A stretch of DNA of 10,361 nucleotides from Acidobacteriota bacterium (GTDB lineage: Bacteria; Acidobacteriota; Terriglobia; Terriglobales; Acidobacteriaceae): NCBI GenBank assembly GCA_021778815.1, contig JAJYBW010000094.1, forward strand, positions 1 to 10,361, read 5' to 3'. Position 1 is the first letter of the stretch; the number at the start of each line of letters is the position of its first letter. This document shows, piece after piece, positions 1 through 7,492 of this stretch. The notes below the pieces were generated by a model, which worked only from the letters and a program-made list of their open reading frames with translations, ran no database searches and was not told the DNA's origin. The position numbers and the translations under genes are program-made.

Positions 1-2304
1 GGCGACTATACGGGAGCATGGGCTATCGACGTCGAAGCGGACGGGGATCTGGATATCCTGCTGGGCTCGCCGAGTGGCCCACCGGTGGTACTCCGCAATA
101 ACGGCGACGGAACTTTTCTGCCGATTCATCCTTTTAGAGGTGTTTCGGGCGTGCAGCAATTTGTGTGGGCCGACCTGGACGGAGACGGCAACCCCGACGT
201 GTCGCTGATCGATGGCGCTGGACAACTGCACGTCTTTCGCAACGAGCGCGGGGGGAATTTTGCCGAGATTGCGACACCAAAAAATCTTGGATCGGTGAAG
301 GCAATCGCCGCCGCGGATACGCAAGACAGCGGCGTGCTTGACTTGCTGGCGATCAAAGCGGGCGGCGCCATCGTGCAGCTAACGAGCAAAGACGGAGCGA
401 TGACCGCAGCGGAAATCACACGTGTGCCCGATCCGAAAAAGACGCTGAACGGACCGGTTCGGCTACTCACGCCAGATATAGATAATAACGGTGCGGTGGA
501 CCTGGTACTGGCACAAGTGGGGCCACCGCAGGCAAACCATGGAGCGATGATTTGGCTGGGCGGCGATCATGGCGAATTCACGCGGATGAATCGTGACGCG
601 GGGCCCTCGCGTGTGTTGACCGCGGCGGATGTGCGCGGCAGCGGACGAATCGATCTGCTGGGGCTGGACAACGATGGGCAACCGGTTGTTGCAGTCAACC
701 ATGGCACGAAGGATTATCGCTGGCAGGTCGTTCGAACCCGGGCGGTGCAGGCCACGGGCGATCAGCGCATTAATCCGTTCGGGGTGGGGGGGCAGGTGCA
801 GATTCGTTCAGGTCTGCTCTTGCAAACGCGGGTCATCACCGGGCCGGCGGAGCACTTTGGACTGGGAACGTGGACGGAGACGGATGTAGCACGGATTGTT
901 TGGCCGAACGGAGTTGTCAATGCGGAGTTCAGTCTGAAGGCTGACCAGGAAGTGCTGGCGGAGCAGCGATTGAAGGGGTCGTGCCCGTTCCTGTTCGCCT
1001 GGGACGGGAAAGAAATGCGGTTTGTAAAAGATACCGCGCCGTGGGGATCGGCGATCGGCCTGCGCATCGATGCTTTGGGCTCGGCGCGCATCGCTGCGAC
1101 GCAGGAGTGGTTCAAGATTCCGCGCAGCGCCCTGGTGGCGCGCGATGGCATGTACGATCTGAGGATCACCGGCGAGTTGTGGGAGACGTATTACTACGAC
1201 TGGCTCCAACTGATGACGGTGGATCATCCGGCGGGGACGGAGATTTTCACCGATGAGCGCTTCGTTGTGCCGCCGGTGAAGCTGGCAATTACAGAAACCA
1301 ACGCGACGCATCCGATTGCGCGTGCAGTCGATGATCGGGGCAACGACGTGACAGACACTGTTAGATCCCTCGACGGGAGGTATCTGGATACATTCGGGCG
1401 TGGGCAATACCAGGGGGTAACGCGCGATCATTATGTCGAGATCGATTTAGGAGACGATGTGCCGATGAGCGGCCCGCTCTATCTGATAGCACGCGGATGG
1501 CTCCATCCATCGGACTCGACGGTCAATGAGGCGCTTGGCCAGGGACGTCAGCGTTCGAAGCCATTGCGCCTGGAGATTCCAGACGGGCATGGAGGGTGGG
1601 TGGTGGTGCGGCCGAATCTGGGGTTTCCTGCGGGGCGCAACAAGATATGCCTGATCAACCTGACAGGGATATTTCAACGCGGAATGCCGCGCAAAGTGAG
1701 ACTTGGTACCAATCTCGAGATTTACTGGGACCAGATTCAGTGGGCCTCGGGTGTGCCTGACGCTGCGCTGAAGATTACGCGCATCGAACCGTCGACAGCG
1801 AATCTGCGGTATCGAGGATACTCCGTGATCCACCAGGCGAACCAGTCCTCGCCGGAGATTCCGGACTACAACCGGCTGATGTCGACGACGCAAATCTGGC
1901 CGGACCTGGAAGGCTACTATACGCGGTACGGCGATGTGCGCCAGTTGCTGCGCAAGGTGGATGATCGCTACGTGATCATGAATGCCGGCGACGAGATTGT
2001 GCTGCGCTTTGCGGAACCTGCTCCACCGCGGCCGGGATGGGTCCGTGACTACGTAATTGCCGGCGACGGCTGGATCAAGGACGGCGATTACAACTCAACA
2101 AATTCCGCAACCGTGTGCCCCCTGCCGTACCACGCACGCAGCGAGTACGATACGCCACCTGGTCCACTTGAGAATGAATGGGTGTATCGCCGTCATTCCG
2201 ACGATTGGCTCACCTGGCAGACGCGCTATGTCACGCCAGAGCATTTTCGCAAGGCGCTGAACGATGAGCCAGGAAAGACCGAGGAGGCGCCTCGCCGCCA
2301 ATGA
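1..2304 (+). CDS. FG-GAP/VCBS-repeat protein with ASPIC-like domain, 5'-truncated by window edge
   Basis: The reading frame is open from base 1 to the TGA at 2302-2304, so about 767 residues of a longer protein are visible and the true start lies upstream. The N-terminal part carries FG-GAP/VCBS calcium-loop motifs (DVEADGDLDILLG, DLDGDGNPDV, DIDNNGAVDLVL, DVRGSGRIDLLGLD) that normally form blades of an integrin-type beta-propeller. About codons 256-318 resemble an ASPIC/UnbV domain (FGVGGQVQIRSG, EHFGLG, IVWPNGVV). From codon 328 on comes a different, roughly 440-residue region beginning SCPFLFAWDGKEMRF, rich in aromatics and beta-strand-like sequence. I have seen this region only in large exported FG-GAP proteins and cannot assign it a function. 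It is probably periplasmic or surface-bound, but the signal region is off the window. Its stop overlaps the next start by 4 bases (ATGA), indicating translational coupling. Family assignment is firm; function is unknown. Confidence 0.85.
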   Translation, partial: GDYTGAWAIDVEADGDLDILLGSPSGPPVVLRNNGDGTFLPIHPFRGVSGVQQFVWADLDGDGNPDVSLIDGAGQLHVFRNERGGNFAEIATPKNLGSVKAIAAADTQDSGVLDLLAIKAGGAIVQLTSKDGAMTAAEITRVPDPKKTLNGPVRLLTPDIDNNGAVDLVLAQVGPPQANHGAMIWLGGDHGEFTRMNRDAGPSRVLTAADVRGSGRIDLLGLDNDGQPVVAVNHGTKDYRWQVVRTRAVQATGDQRINPFGVGGQVQIRSGLLLQTRVITGPAEHFGLGTWTETDVARIVWPNGVVNAEFSLKADQEVLAEQRLKGSCPFLFAWDGKEMRFVKDTAPWGSAIGLRIDALGSARIAATQEWFKIPRSALVARDGMYDLRITGELWETYYYDWLQLMTVDHPAGTEIFTDERFVVPPVKLAITETNATHPIARAVDDRGNDVTDTVRSLDGRYLDTFGRGQYQGVTRDHYVEIDLGDDVPMSGPLYLIARGWLHPSDSTVNEALGQGRQRSKPLRLEIPDGHGGWVVVRPNLGFPAGRNKICLINLTGIFQRGMPRKVRLGTNLEIYWDQIQWASGVPDAALKITRIEPSTANLRYRGYSVIHQANQSSPEIPDYNRLMSTTQIWPDLEGYYTRYGDVRQLLRKVDDRYVIMNAGDEIVLRFAEPAPPRPGWVRDYVIAGDGWIKDGDYNSTNSATVCPLPYHARSEYDTPPGPLENEWVYRRHSDDWLTWQTRYVTPEHFRKALNDEPGKTEEAPRRQ
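2284..2293 (+). promoter_or_regulatory. Palindrome overlapping the Shine-Dalgarno-like run before the second gene
   Basis: GAGGCGCCTC is a perfect 10-base palindrome. It includes part of the purine run GAGGAGG (2281-2287), the only ribosome-binding-like sequence upstream of the ATG at 2301, about 13 bases away. If folded, or paired with another copy, it would hide that run, which would fit a start served mainly by ribosomes finishing the first gene. Palindromes of this size are common in GC-rich coding DNA, so a regulatory role is only a guess. Confidence 0.25.
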
Positions 2305-4091
2305 TGCGAATTTCTCCAGCCCGCATAATTGTGAGCATCGTATTCGTGGGAATGCTGGCGACGCCGGCCATTTTGCGGCGCCTTTCGGTGCAACGCGACC
2401 AGTTTACCGGCGTTCATCCGGATTGCCAGGCAGCGCTGGCGCGCTACGGGTTGTGCTTTAAAGAAGTCTCAAAGCAGGCCGGGATCGATTTTGTCCACGA
2501 GGCTCCCGTGTTGGATGCCAAGCTCAACTCCATCATGCCCGAAGTCGCGTCGATGGGCGCATCGGTATCCATTGTGGACTATAACCGCGATGGATGGCCC
2601 GACATTTATGTGACGAACAGCAGAACCGGCAGCATGAATCACCTTTACCGGAATAACCACGACGGCACGTTTACGGACGTTGCCCCGGAACTGGGAATTG
2701 CCGACGTGAACAAGGCCGGCACTGGCGTTTCCATGGGTGCGGTGTGGGGCGACTACGACAATGACGGATATGAAGACCTGTACCTGGTCAAATGGGGCAA
2801 GCCTCAACTGTTTCACAATGACCAGGGGCATGGCTTCACGGATGTGACTGGTACAGCGGGGCTGCCGCCGTGGATCAATGCCAACACAGCAGTGTGGCTC
2901 GACTACGATGGCGACGGAAAGCTGGACCTTTTTGTAGGCGGCTACTATCCGGAAGATGTAAACCTGTGGCACCTGGAAAATACGCGGATGATGCCGGACA
3001 GCTTCGAGTACGCCAAGAACGGCGGCAGAAAATACCTATTTCACAACCTTGGAAATGGGCGGTTTGAAGAGGTGAGCGCGAAGGCAGGCATCGACAGTCG
3101 CCGATGGGCGCTGGCTTCGGCAGCGGCGGACCTGCGCGGGACAGGCTATCCCGACCTTTTTGTCGCCAATGATTACGGTGTGGCGGAGCTTTACCTGAAT
3201 GACCACGGTCATTTCCACGAAGCGGGGGAGGAAACAGGTGTGGGCTTTGCTCCGAAGAGCGGCATGAACGCGGCTTTCGGAGATATCTTCAACCAGGGAA
3301 AATATTCGATTTATGTCTCGAACATCTCCGAGGAAGGCGTATTGATCCAGGGAAACAATCTCTGGGTGCCGCAGGAGGGAAGCGGCCTGCATTATCGGAA
3401 CATGGCTCGCGACCTGGGTGTGGAACTCGGCGGATGGAGCTTTGGCGCGCAGTTCGGAGATTTGAACAATGATGGCAACCTGGATATCTTTCTGGAGAAC
3501 GGATACATCTCCGCCTCGAAGACGAGGAGCTACTGGTATGACTTTTCCAAAGTGGCCGGCGGCAACAGCTCCATCATCAGCGATGCGTCGCACTGGCCGG
3601 CTTTCGATGGGCGCAGCCTTTCCGGATATCAGCAAAAGAAGGTCTGGATCAACGACGGCGCCGGAAGATTCGAGGACGTGGCACAGGCGACAGGTGTGAC
3701 CGACCGTTACGATGGCCGGGCGGTGGCGCTTGTCGATTTGTGGAACACGGGAGCCCTGGACGCGGTCGTCGCCAACCAAGCGGGTCCTCTGCTGATTTAT
3801 AAAAATGCGGTAGCGTCTGGAAACGAATGGATTGAATTTGGATTGGAAGGAACGAAAAGCAATCGGAGTGCGATCGGGGCGCAGGTCACACTGTACTGGA
3901 ACGGCCAGCAGCAGGTGCAATCGGTTATGGGCGGTGGCGGGTTTGCTTCGCAGAATGATCGCAGGCTGCACTTTGGATTAGGAAAGAATCCGCGTATTGA
4001 GAAAGCGGTGATCCGCTGGCCCTCCGGTACCGTGCAAACGCTGCGCACCCCGTCAGCCGATCGCCTGTATGTCGTGAAGGAGCCGCAATGA
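2301..4091 (+). CDS. CRTAC1-like FG-GAP repeat protein with C-terminal ASPIC/UnbV domain
   Basis: 596 residues. Residues 7-25 form an uncleaved-looking signal anchor, so the bulk should lie in the periplasm. FG-GAP/VCBS loops follow at about 93-106 (DYNRDGWPDIYVTN), 151-164 (DYDNDGYEDLYLVK), 201-213 (DYDGDGKLDLFVG), 277-290, 387-399 (DLNNDGNLDIFLE) and a degenerate one near 479-491, giving a beta-propeller of about seven blades. Residues 521-590 are a clear ASPIC/UnbV domain (IGAQVTLYWNG, LHFGLG, VIRWPSGTVQ). This architecture is that of CRTAC1-like proteins and of UnbV from enediyne warhead clusters, whose biochemical role is unsettled. Two Cys (42, 52) near the anchor could form a disulfide. 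The start is the first ATG of an ATGATG pair, giving a 4-base overlap with the previous gene; the second ATG at 2304 is also possible. It overlaps the next gene by ATGA as well. Confidence 0.92.
   Translation: MMRISPARIIVSIVFVGMLATPAILRRLSVQRDQFTGVHPDCQAALARYGLCFKEVSKQAGIDFVHEAPVLDAKLNSIMPEVASMGASVSIVDYNRDGWPDIYVTNSRTGSMNHLYRNNHDGTFTDVAPELGIADVNKAGTGVSMGAVWGDYDNDGYEDLYLVKWGKPQLFHNDQGHGFTDVTGTAGLPPWINANTAVWLDYDGDGKLDLFVGGYYPEDVNLWHLENTRMMPDSFEYAKNGGRKYLFHNLGNGRFEEVSAKAGIDSRRWALASAAADLRGTGYPDLFVANDYGVAELYLNDHGHFHEAGEETGVGFAPKSGMNAAFGDIFNQGKYSIYVSNISEEGVLIQGNNLWVPQEGSGLHYRNMARDLGVELGGWSFGAQFGDLNNDGNLDIFLENGYISASKTRSYWYDFSKVAGGNSSIISDASHWPAFDGRSLSGYQQKKVWINDGAGRFEDVAQATGVTDRYDGRAVALVDLWNTGALDAVVANQAGPLLIYKNAVASGNEWIEFGLEGTKSNRSAIGAQVTLYWNGQQQVQSVMGGGGFASQNDRRLHFGLGKNPRIEKAVIRWPSGTVQTLRTPSADRLYVVKEPQ
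4077..4082 (+). promoter_or_regulatory. Ribosome binding site for the NqrB/RnfD-like gene
   Basis: AAGGAG lies inside the end of the ASPIC/UnbV gene, 5 bases before the ATG at 4088. It supports that start and the 4-base ATGA overlap. Confidence 0.7.
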
Positions 4092-4954
4092 ATCCACCGA
4101 CTGGCACACTACAACCGACCGCGCAGCCACGACTTGCGCGCTGGAAGGCAGTATTGGACAGCCGCTTTATGCCGCCTGTCCTGATCACGCTGATTCTTCT
4201 GGTTGGCAATGCCTCCTTCGGCATCCTGGAGGGTTATCAGAAAACCCTGCTCGCAATTGCGACCAGCATTGCGGCAGAACTGTTGCTGGGGCGAGTATTT
4301 CTGCGGAAGTGGCCGCACCCGGCTAGCGCGTACATTTCCGGCATCAGCGTGGGTATTTTGCTGCGTTCGCCGGCCTACTGGCCCTACGCGTTGTGCGCGG
4401 CGCTCTCCATCACTTCAAAATACGTGTTGCGCATGCGCGGAAGGCACATCTGGAATCCGTCGAACTTCGGCATATGCGCCCTGTTGTTCCTCGCGTCAGC
4501 TTCGGTGGCGGGACTGAGCATCCAGTGGGGAAACAATTTCGCCGCCGTAGTCGTCATTTGGGTGCTGGGTTCGTTGATTTTGTGGCGTGCGAGGCGATTT
4601 CATATCACCGCCGTCTACGTGATTTCGTTCTTGCTGCTGGGGTTGCTGCGAGCGCATATCACCGGAGATCCATGGCAGTCGGAGATATCTCCGATCACCG
4701 GCCCTATGTACCAGCTCTTTATCTTCTTTATGATTACGGATCCGAAGACAACGGTGCGCTCCCGCAGCGGACAGTGCGTCGTCGCCTTCGTGGTTGCTTT
4801 CGTCGAATTCCTCATGCGTCTTGACCAGAGCATTTATGCGCCGCTGTATGCGCTGTTCTGGGTAGGGCCGGCGGCGATGCTGATTGAGATGTGGATGGAT
4901 TCACGTCGAGCGCACTCTGTTGGAACGTTGAGCGTGCAGGCCGCTCGTCCATGA
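4088..4954 (+). CDS. NqrB/RnfD-superfamily (UnbU-like) integral membrane protein
   Basis: 288 residues with about eight to nine hydrophobic segments (roughly 29-48, 52-70, 81-94, 98-112, 124-146, 151-167, 173-188, 203-216, 228-244, 249-268), so it is a polytopic inner-membrane protein. Two signatures place it in the NQR2/RnfD/RnfE superfamily: HIWNPSNFGI (120-129) and SPITGPMYQLFIFFMITDPKTT (about 201-222, of which TDPKTT is the hallmark). It is shorter than classical RnfD/NqrB (about 350-410 residues), and I see no SGAT-type motif marking covalent FMN attachment. No other Rnf or Nqr subunit is nearby. From memory, UnbU/E5 of enediyne clusters belongs to the same superfamily and also sits beside an UnbV gene, so an UnbU-like identity fits the position directly after an ASPIC/UnbV gene. 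A role in membrane electron or cofactor transfer serving the two upstream exported proteins is inference. It is the last gene of the + strand block. Confidence 0.85.
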   Translation: MNPPTGTLQPTAQPRLARWKAVLDSRFMPPVLITLILLVGNASFGILEGYQKTLLAIATSIAAELLLGRVFLRKWPHPASAYISGISVGILLRSPAYWPYALCAALSITSKYVLRMRGRHIWNPSNFGICALLFLASASVAGLSIQWGNNFAAVVVIWVLGSLILWRARRFHITAVYVISFLLLGLLRAHITGDPWQSEISPITGPMYQLFIFFMITDPKTTVRSRSGQCVVAFVVAFVEFLMRLDQSIYAPLYALFWVGPAAMLIEMWMDSRRAHSVGTLSVQAARP

Positions 4955-4970
4955 TTGCGCCGTACTCTGG
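4955..4970. other. Convergent gene junction without a visible terminator
   Basis: Only 16 bases separate the stop of the + strand block (TGA 4952-4954) from the stop of the - strand block (TAG, reverse complement of 4971-4973). Nothing in these bases folds into a stem followed by a T-run. Termination must use sequence inside the flanking genes, be Rho-dependent, or give overlapping antisense transcripts. Confidence 0.7.
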
Positions 4971-6527
4971 CTAGGTGCCAGGTAGAAGACCGCAACGGTC
5001 GAGCATGGCACGGACCTCGTCGCCTGTGGCGCATAGCTTGTCTGCGCTTTGCAACAGGTCGTCGATATCGACGGGATACCAGTTGCGCCGCTCCTGTCGC
5101 CCCAGTCCTGCAACATTGAATGGCTCAATGGCAAGCAGAATGTCACGAGCCAAATCTGCCTCCTGTGTTTTCGTCAGGGGCTGCTGCGCGCGTTCGAACA
5201 GTCGAACGCATGCCGGGCCAAACAACGGGTGATCGTAGAAGAGGAACGATGGAGCAAGATGGGATTTTCCCAGTCTTCGCGCTGCTTCCGAATAGCTGGC
5301 GGCGGCAAAGTAGAGCAGCGACAGCGCAACAAATACTGGAAAATTCTTCATGTTCGCGTAGAGGCTCGCGGTGAGGCGCGCAGTCGCCAGCAACTCGCCG
5401 TCGGTCTGTGCGGCGTAGGTCTCGAGCCGATTTCTGAATCGCGGAGTTTCCCAATCCTGCTCGATCGCATCTGCCAGGCGGGATATGCCGAGCAGCGTCA
5501 AAGGAAAGCCCGTCGACATGAGTGGATCAACGAAGCCTGCGGCTGAAGGCAGAAGAGCCCATCGCGGTCCGGCCATCTGCGCGGCACGAAAACTTAAGCG
5601 CGGCAGATGTATGAAAGGGTGCACCGGAGTTGCACTGGCAAACTGATCCCGGACTTCCGGCAATAGGTTGAGAAGCCGCTGCCATGCGGCCGCGCCCTCA
5701 GTAAGGCGAAGGTCCCATGACAGCGAAGTGGTCGCGGCAACTCCGGCGCTGGTGATCCCATTGTTGAAATGCAATACCCAGATCCATCCTCCATCGAAAA
5801 TGTGATGCACCGCCGCATCATCAATCGGATAGGGAGGCATCTCTCCAGCATGGAAATGTTGCTGCAGTCGGCCGACTCCCGAGAAATGGCTGTAAAGAGC
5901 CTGCGTGGCAGGATAATTCGGCAGGTTTCGCTCGCTCAGTTGCAAAGCATGATGCAGGAATCCGCGCGGTCCGGTCGCATCCATCACAAACTTTGCGCGG
6001 AATTCCATATCCTGCCCGTTCCGCCTTCCGTCCAACGTTACGTCGCTGTCCCCGTCCGTGAATCGATGCAGCGTGACCTGATCTACATACTCGACGCCGA
6101 GATCCTGGGCCTTCCGCACCAGCAGCCGATCAAGATCCGCGCGATACCAATGGGTGTCGGCGATCGTATCGCGACTACTTGCCGCGACAAGCAGTTGATC
6201 CTGGCGACGCGAGTCCGGAGAGCCTGGTCTACGGAGAATGTGGTGCTGAAACGTAAATCCGCGCTTCAACCCGCAGGCAACGTCGGGATAGGTCCGCTGC
6301 CAGGTTCCCCATTTCGTGAGTGGCTGCAGCGCCGGCAAGTCGTAGCGGGTCGCCAGCTCTTCAAGCAGGAGATTGGATAATGGAGTCGACGACTCCCCAA
6401 TCACAACGCGAGGATGGGTTCCCTTCTCGATCAGAACAACCGTGTGCCCCAGGCGACGCGCGATCATGGCCAGCAGCGATCCCGCAAAGCCTGACCCCAC
6501 AATGGCGATGTCATAGATCTCGCTCAG
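4971..6527 (-). CDS. FAD-dependent oxidoreductase, flavin-halogenase/geranylgeranyl-reductase superfamily
   Basis: About 518 residues from the proposed CTG start. It begins almost directly with a Rossmann FAD-binding fold (YDIAIVGSGFAGS, motif GxGxxG), followed by GESSTP, a DATGPRG segment, GWIWVLHFNNGITSAGV, and GFVDPLMSTGFP, the FAD-contacting motif near the end of the flavin domain. This layout is that of single-component flavoenzymes such as tryptophan halogenases, CmlS-like halogenases and prenyl reductases. Lys and Trp in LTKWGTW sit about where halogenases carry their catalytic lysine, but the WxWxIP halogenase motif reads WIWVLH, so halogenation is doubtful; oxidation, hydroxylation or reduction is equally possible. 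The C-terminal 130 residues are a helical extension with a hydrophobic stretch (PVFVALSLLYFAAA). An in-frame TTG at 6542 would add five residues. I prefer CTG at 6527 because GGAGG lies 6 bases before it and CTGA overlaps the radical SAM stop exactly. Confidence 0.87.
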   Translation of the reverse strand: MSEIYDIAIVGSGFAGSLLAMIARRLGHTVVLIEKGTHPRVVIGESSTPLSNLLLEELATRYDLPALQPLTKWGTWQRTYPDVACGLKRGFTFQHHILRRPGSPDSRRQDQLLVAASSRDTIADTHWYRADLDRLLVRKAQDLGVEYVDQVTLHRFTDGDSDVTLDGRRNGQDMEFRAKFVMDATGPRGFLHHALQLSERNLPNYPATQALYSHFSGVGRLQQHFHAGEMPPYPIDDAAVHHIFDGGWIWVLHFNNGITSAGVAATTSLSWDLRLTEGAAAWQRLLNLLPEVRDQFASATPVHPFIHLPRLSFRAAQMAGPRWALLPSAAGFVDPLMSTGFPLTLLGISRLADAIEQDWETPRFRNRLETYAAQTDGELLATARLTASLYANMKNFPVFVALSLLYFAAASYSEAARRLGKSHLAPSFLFYDHPLFGPACVRLFERAQQPLTKTQEADLARDILLAIEPFNVAGLGRQERRNWYPVDIDDLLQSADKLCATGDEVRAMLDRCGLLPGT

Positions 6528-7492
6528 GTCGTTCCTCCGCAATATTCGCAGGCGACTCGCGGCAGAATCGATTGCTCAAGATTCATGCTATGAAGGCGCT
6601 CGATGCGATCGTTATGGCAGTATGCGCATCCCGGACTACGGCGCAGGTCCCACAGATCGGTAAAGACGCGACCCCGCTGAAGAGCGATGCCGCAGGCGGC
6701 CGCGGCCTCCAGTGTTGCCAGCGATGGCGGAGAAAAATCTCCTCTGCCAGCCAGATCTTCCATGGCTCCATTCCCCGCCCGCGTTGGAATCAGAGTCGCC
6801 GCCGTTGCACCGCAATCAAAGGCGAACTCCAGCGCGCGCGACGTCCACTCCTCTGCCTCTTGCTGCAGCATGTACGGAGGCTTCACCAGGATGAAGACCC
6901 GCAGATCGATGTCATTTTTCTGCAGCTCATCAGCTGCCTCTCGAAACTGGGAGAGATTCATTCGCTTATTCAGTCGACTGAGAATCTCCGGATGCACGGT
7001 CTCCAAGCCCATCGCCACTTCCAGCCGGCCACGCAGGAGATCGCGAAATCGCAGACAATCCCCTCCCACAAGCGCAGGATGACACTCGACAATCACTCGC
7101 TCGAATTGCGCAACTTGTTCCGCAATGGAAGCATAATCCTGCTGCGGAATGGCTCTGCGATCGAAGAAGCTACCACTGTTGTAGAGCTTGATTTGCGCTG
7201 CCGGTGGCAGGCGCTGCAGTGCAAAGTTGATCTGCGCCGGAATCGCGCCGATCGGCGTATCGCTCGTCAATGTGTTCTGCCACAAATCGCACATCAGGCA
7301 ACGCCACGGACACTCGCGGTTGGTTAGAAAGAGGGTTGCAATCTGCACCACGTCCCCGGAGGCGCTGCGTTCCTTTTCGACCAGAAACGACCACGGTTGC
7401 ATGGGGTCGACCGCGTTTCGCCGCCCACGCCGCGCCAGAATCCACGCGTCCCGCTCGCCGATTGTTTCCGGATACGACAACTGCGGCCTCAA
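6524..7492 (-). CDS. Radical SAM protein, RaSEA/TIGR01210-like
   Basis: 322 residues. CPWRCLMC (Cys 61, 65, 68) is the CxxxCxxC motif for the [4Fe-4S] cluster that cleaves S-adenosylmethionine. Other family marks are YNSGSFF (104-110), VECHPALVG (135-143), EVAMGLETVHPE (158-169), LNKRM (174-178) and ILVKPPYM (201-208). Together these resemble the TIGR01210 group, which includes the archaeal archaeosine synthase radical SAM subunit RaSEA; bacterial members have no known substrate. The C-terminus adds CAYC (289-292) and CEYC (315-318), which could bind a zinc ion or a second iron-sulfur cluster. The start is taken as TTG, whose TTGA overlaps the stop of the upstream AsnB-like gene. A second in-frame TTG at 7480, with GAGG 6 bases before it, is an alternative. 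It overlaps the downstream flavoenzyme, so the two proteins should be made together. tRNA modification and natural-product modification are both open; the context favours the latter only weakly. Confidence 0.88.
   Translation of the reverse strand: MRPQLSYPETIGERDAWILARRGRRNAVDPMQPWSFLVEKERSASGDVVQIATLFLTNRECPWRCLMCDLWQNTLTSDTPIGAIPAQINFALQRLPPAAQIKLYNSGSFFDRRAIPQQDYASIAEQVAQFERVIVECHPALVGGDCLRFRDLLRGRLEVAMGLETVHPEILSRLNKRMNLSQFREAADELQKNDIDLRVFILVKPPYMLQQEAEEWTSRALEFAFDCGATAATLIPTRAGNGAMEDLAGRGDFSPPSLATLEAAAACGIALQRGRVFTDLWDLRRSPGCAYCHNDRIERLHSMNLEQSILPRVACEYCGGTT
6534..6538 (-). promoter_or_regulatory. Ribosome binding site that decides the flavoenzyme start
   Basis: On the - strand GGAGG is followed by six bases and then CTG at 6527-6525. 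It lies inside the last codons of the radical SAM gene. If the alternative TTG at 6542 were used, this strong site would be inside the coding region and no site would precede it. Confidence 0.6.

Noticed and set aside
3036..3971. 311-codon open frame on the - strand inside the FG-GAP/ASPIC gene
   Set aside because: It is antisense to a well-supported gene with clear domain motifs; its own translation has no recognisable motif and a composition typical of antisense reading of GC-rich genes.
1..4091. Repeated GAC-x-GAT-GGC type DNA motifs as a nucleotide repeat array
   Set aside because: They encode the Asp/Asn-rich calcium loops of FG-GAP repeats, are unevenly spaced and differ at the DNA level, so protein structure explains them.
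2301..4954. Calling the locus an enediyne biosynthetic cluster
   Set aside because: Only UnbV- and UnbU-like genes are present; no iterative polyketide synthase, thioesterase or UnbL-like gene is in the window, and CRTAC1-type proteins are common in Acidobacteriota without enediynes.
4988..5000. Hairpin GACCG-CAA-CGGTC near the convergent junction as a terminator
   Set aside because: The stem is only 5 base pairs, lies inside the flavoenzyme coding region, and no run of T follows on either strand.
6320..7327. 335-codon open frame on the + strand across the flavoenzyme and radical SAM genes
   Set aside because: It runs antisense to two genes with intact catalytic motifs, is rich in Arg/Ser/Gln without any domain, and has no ribosome binding site.
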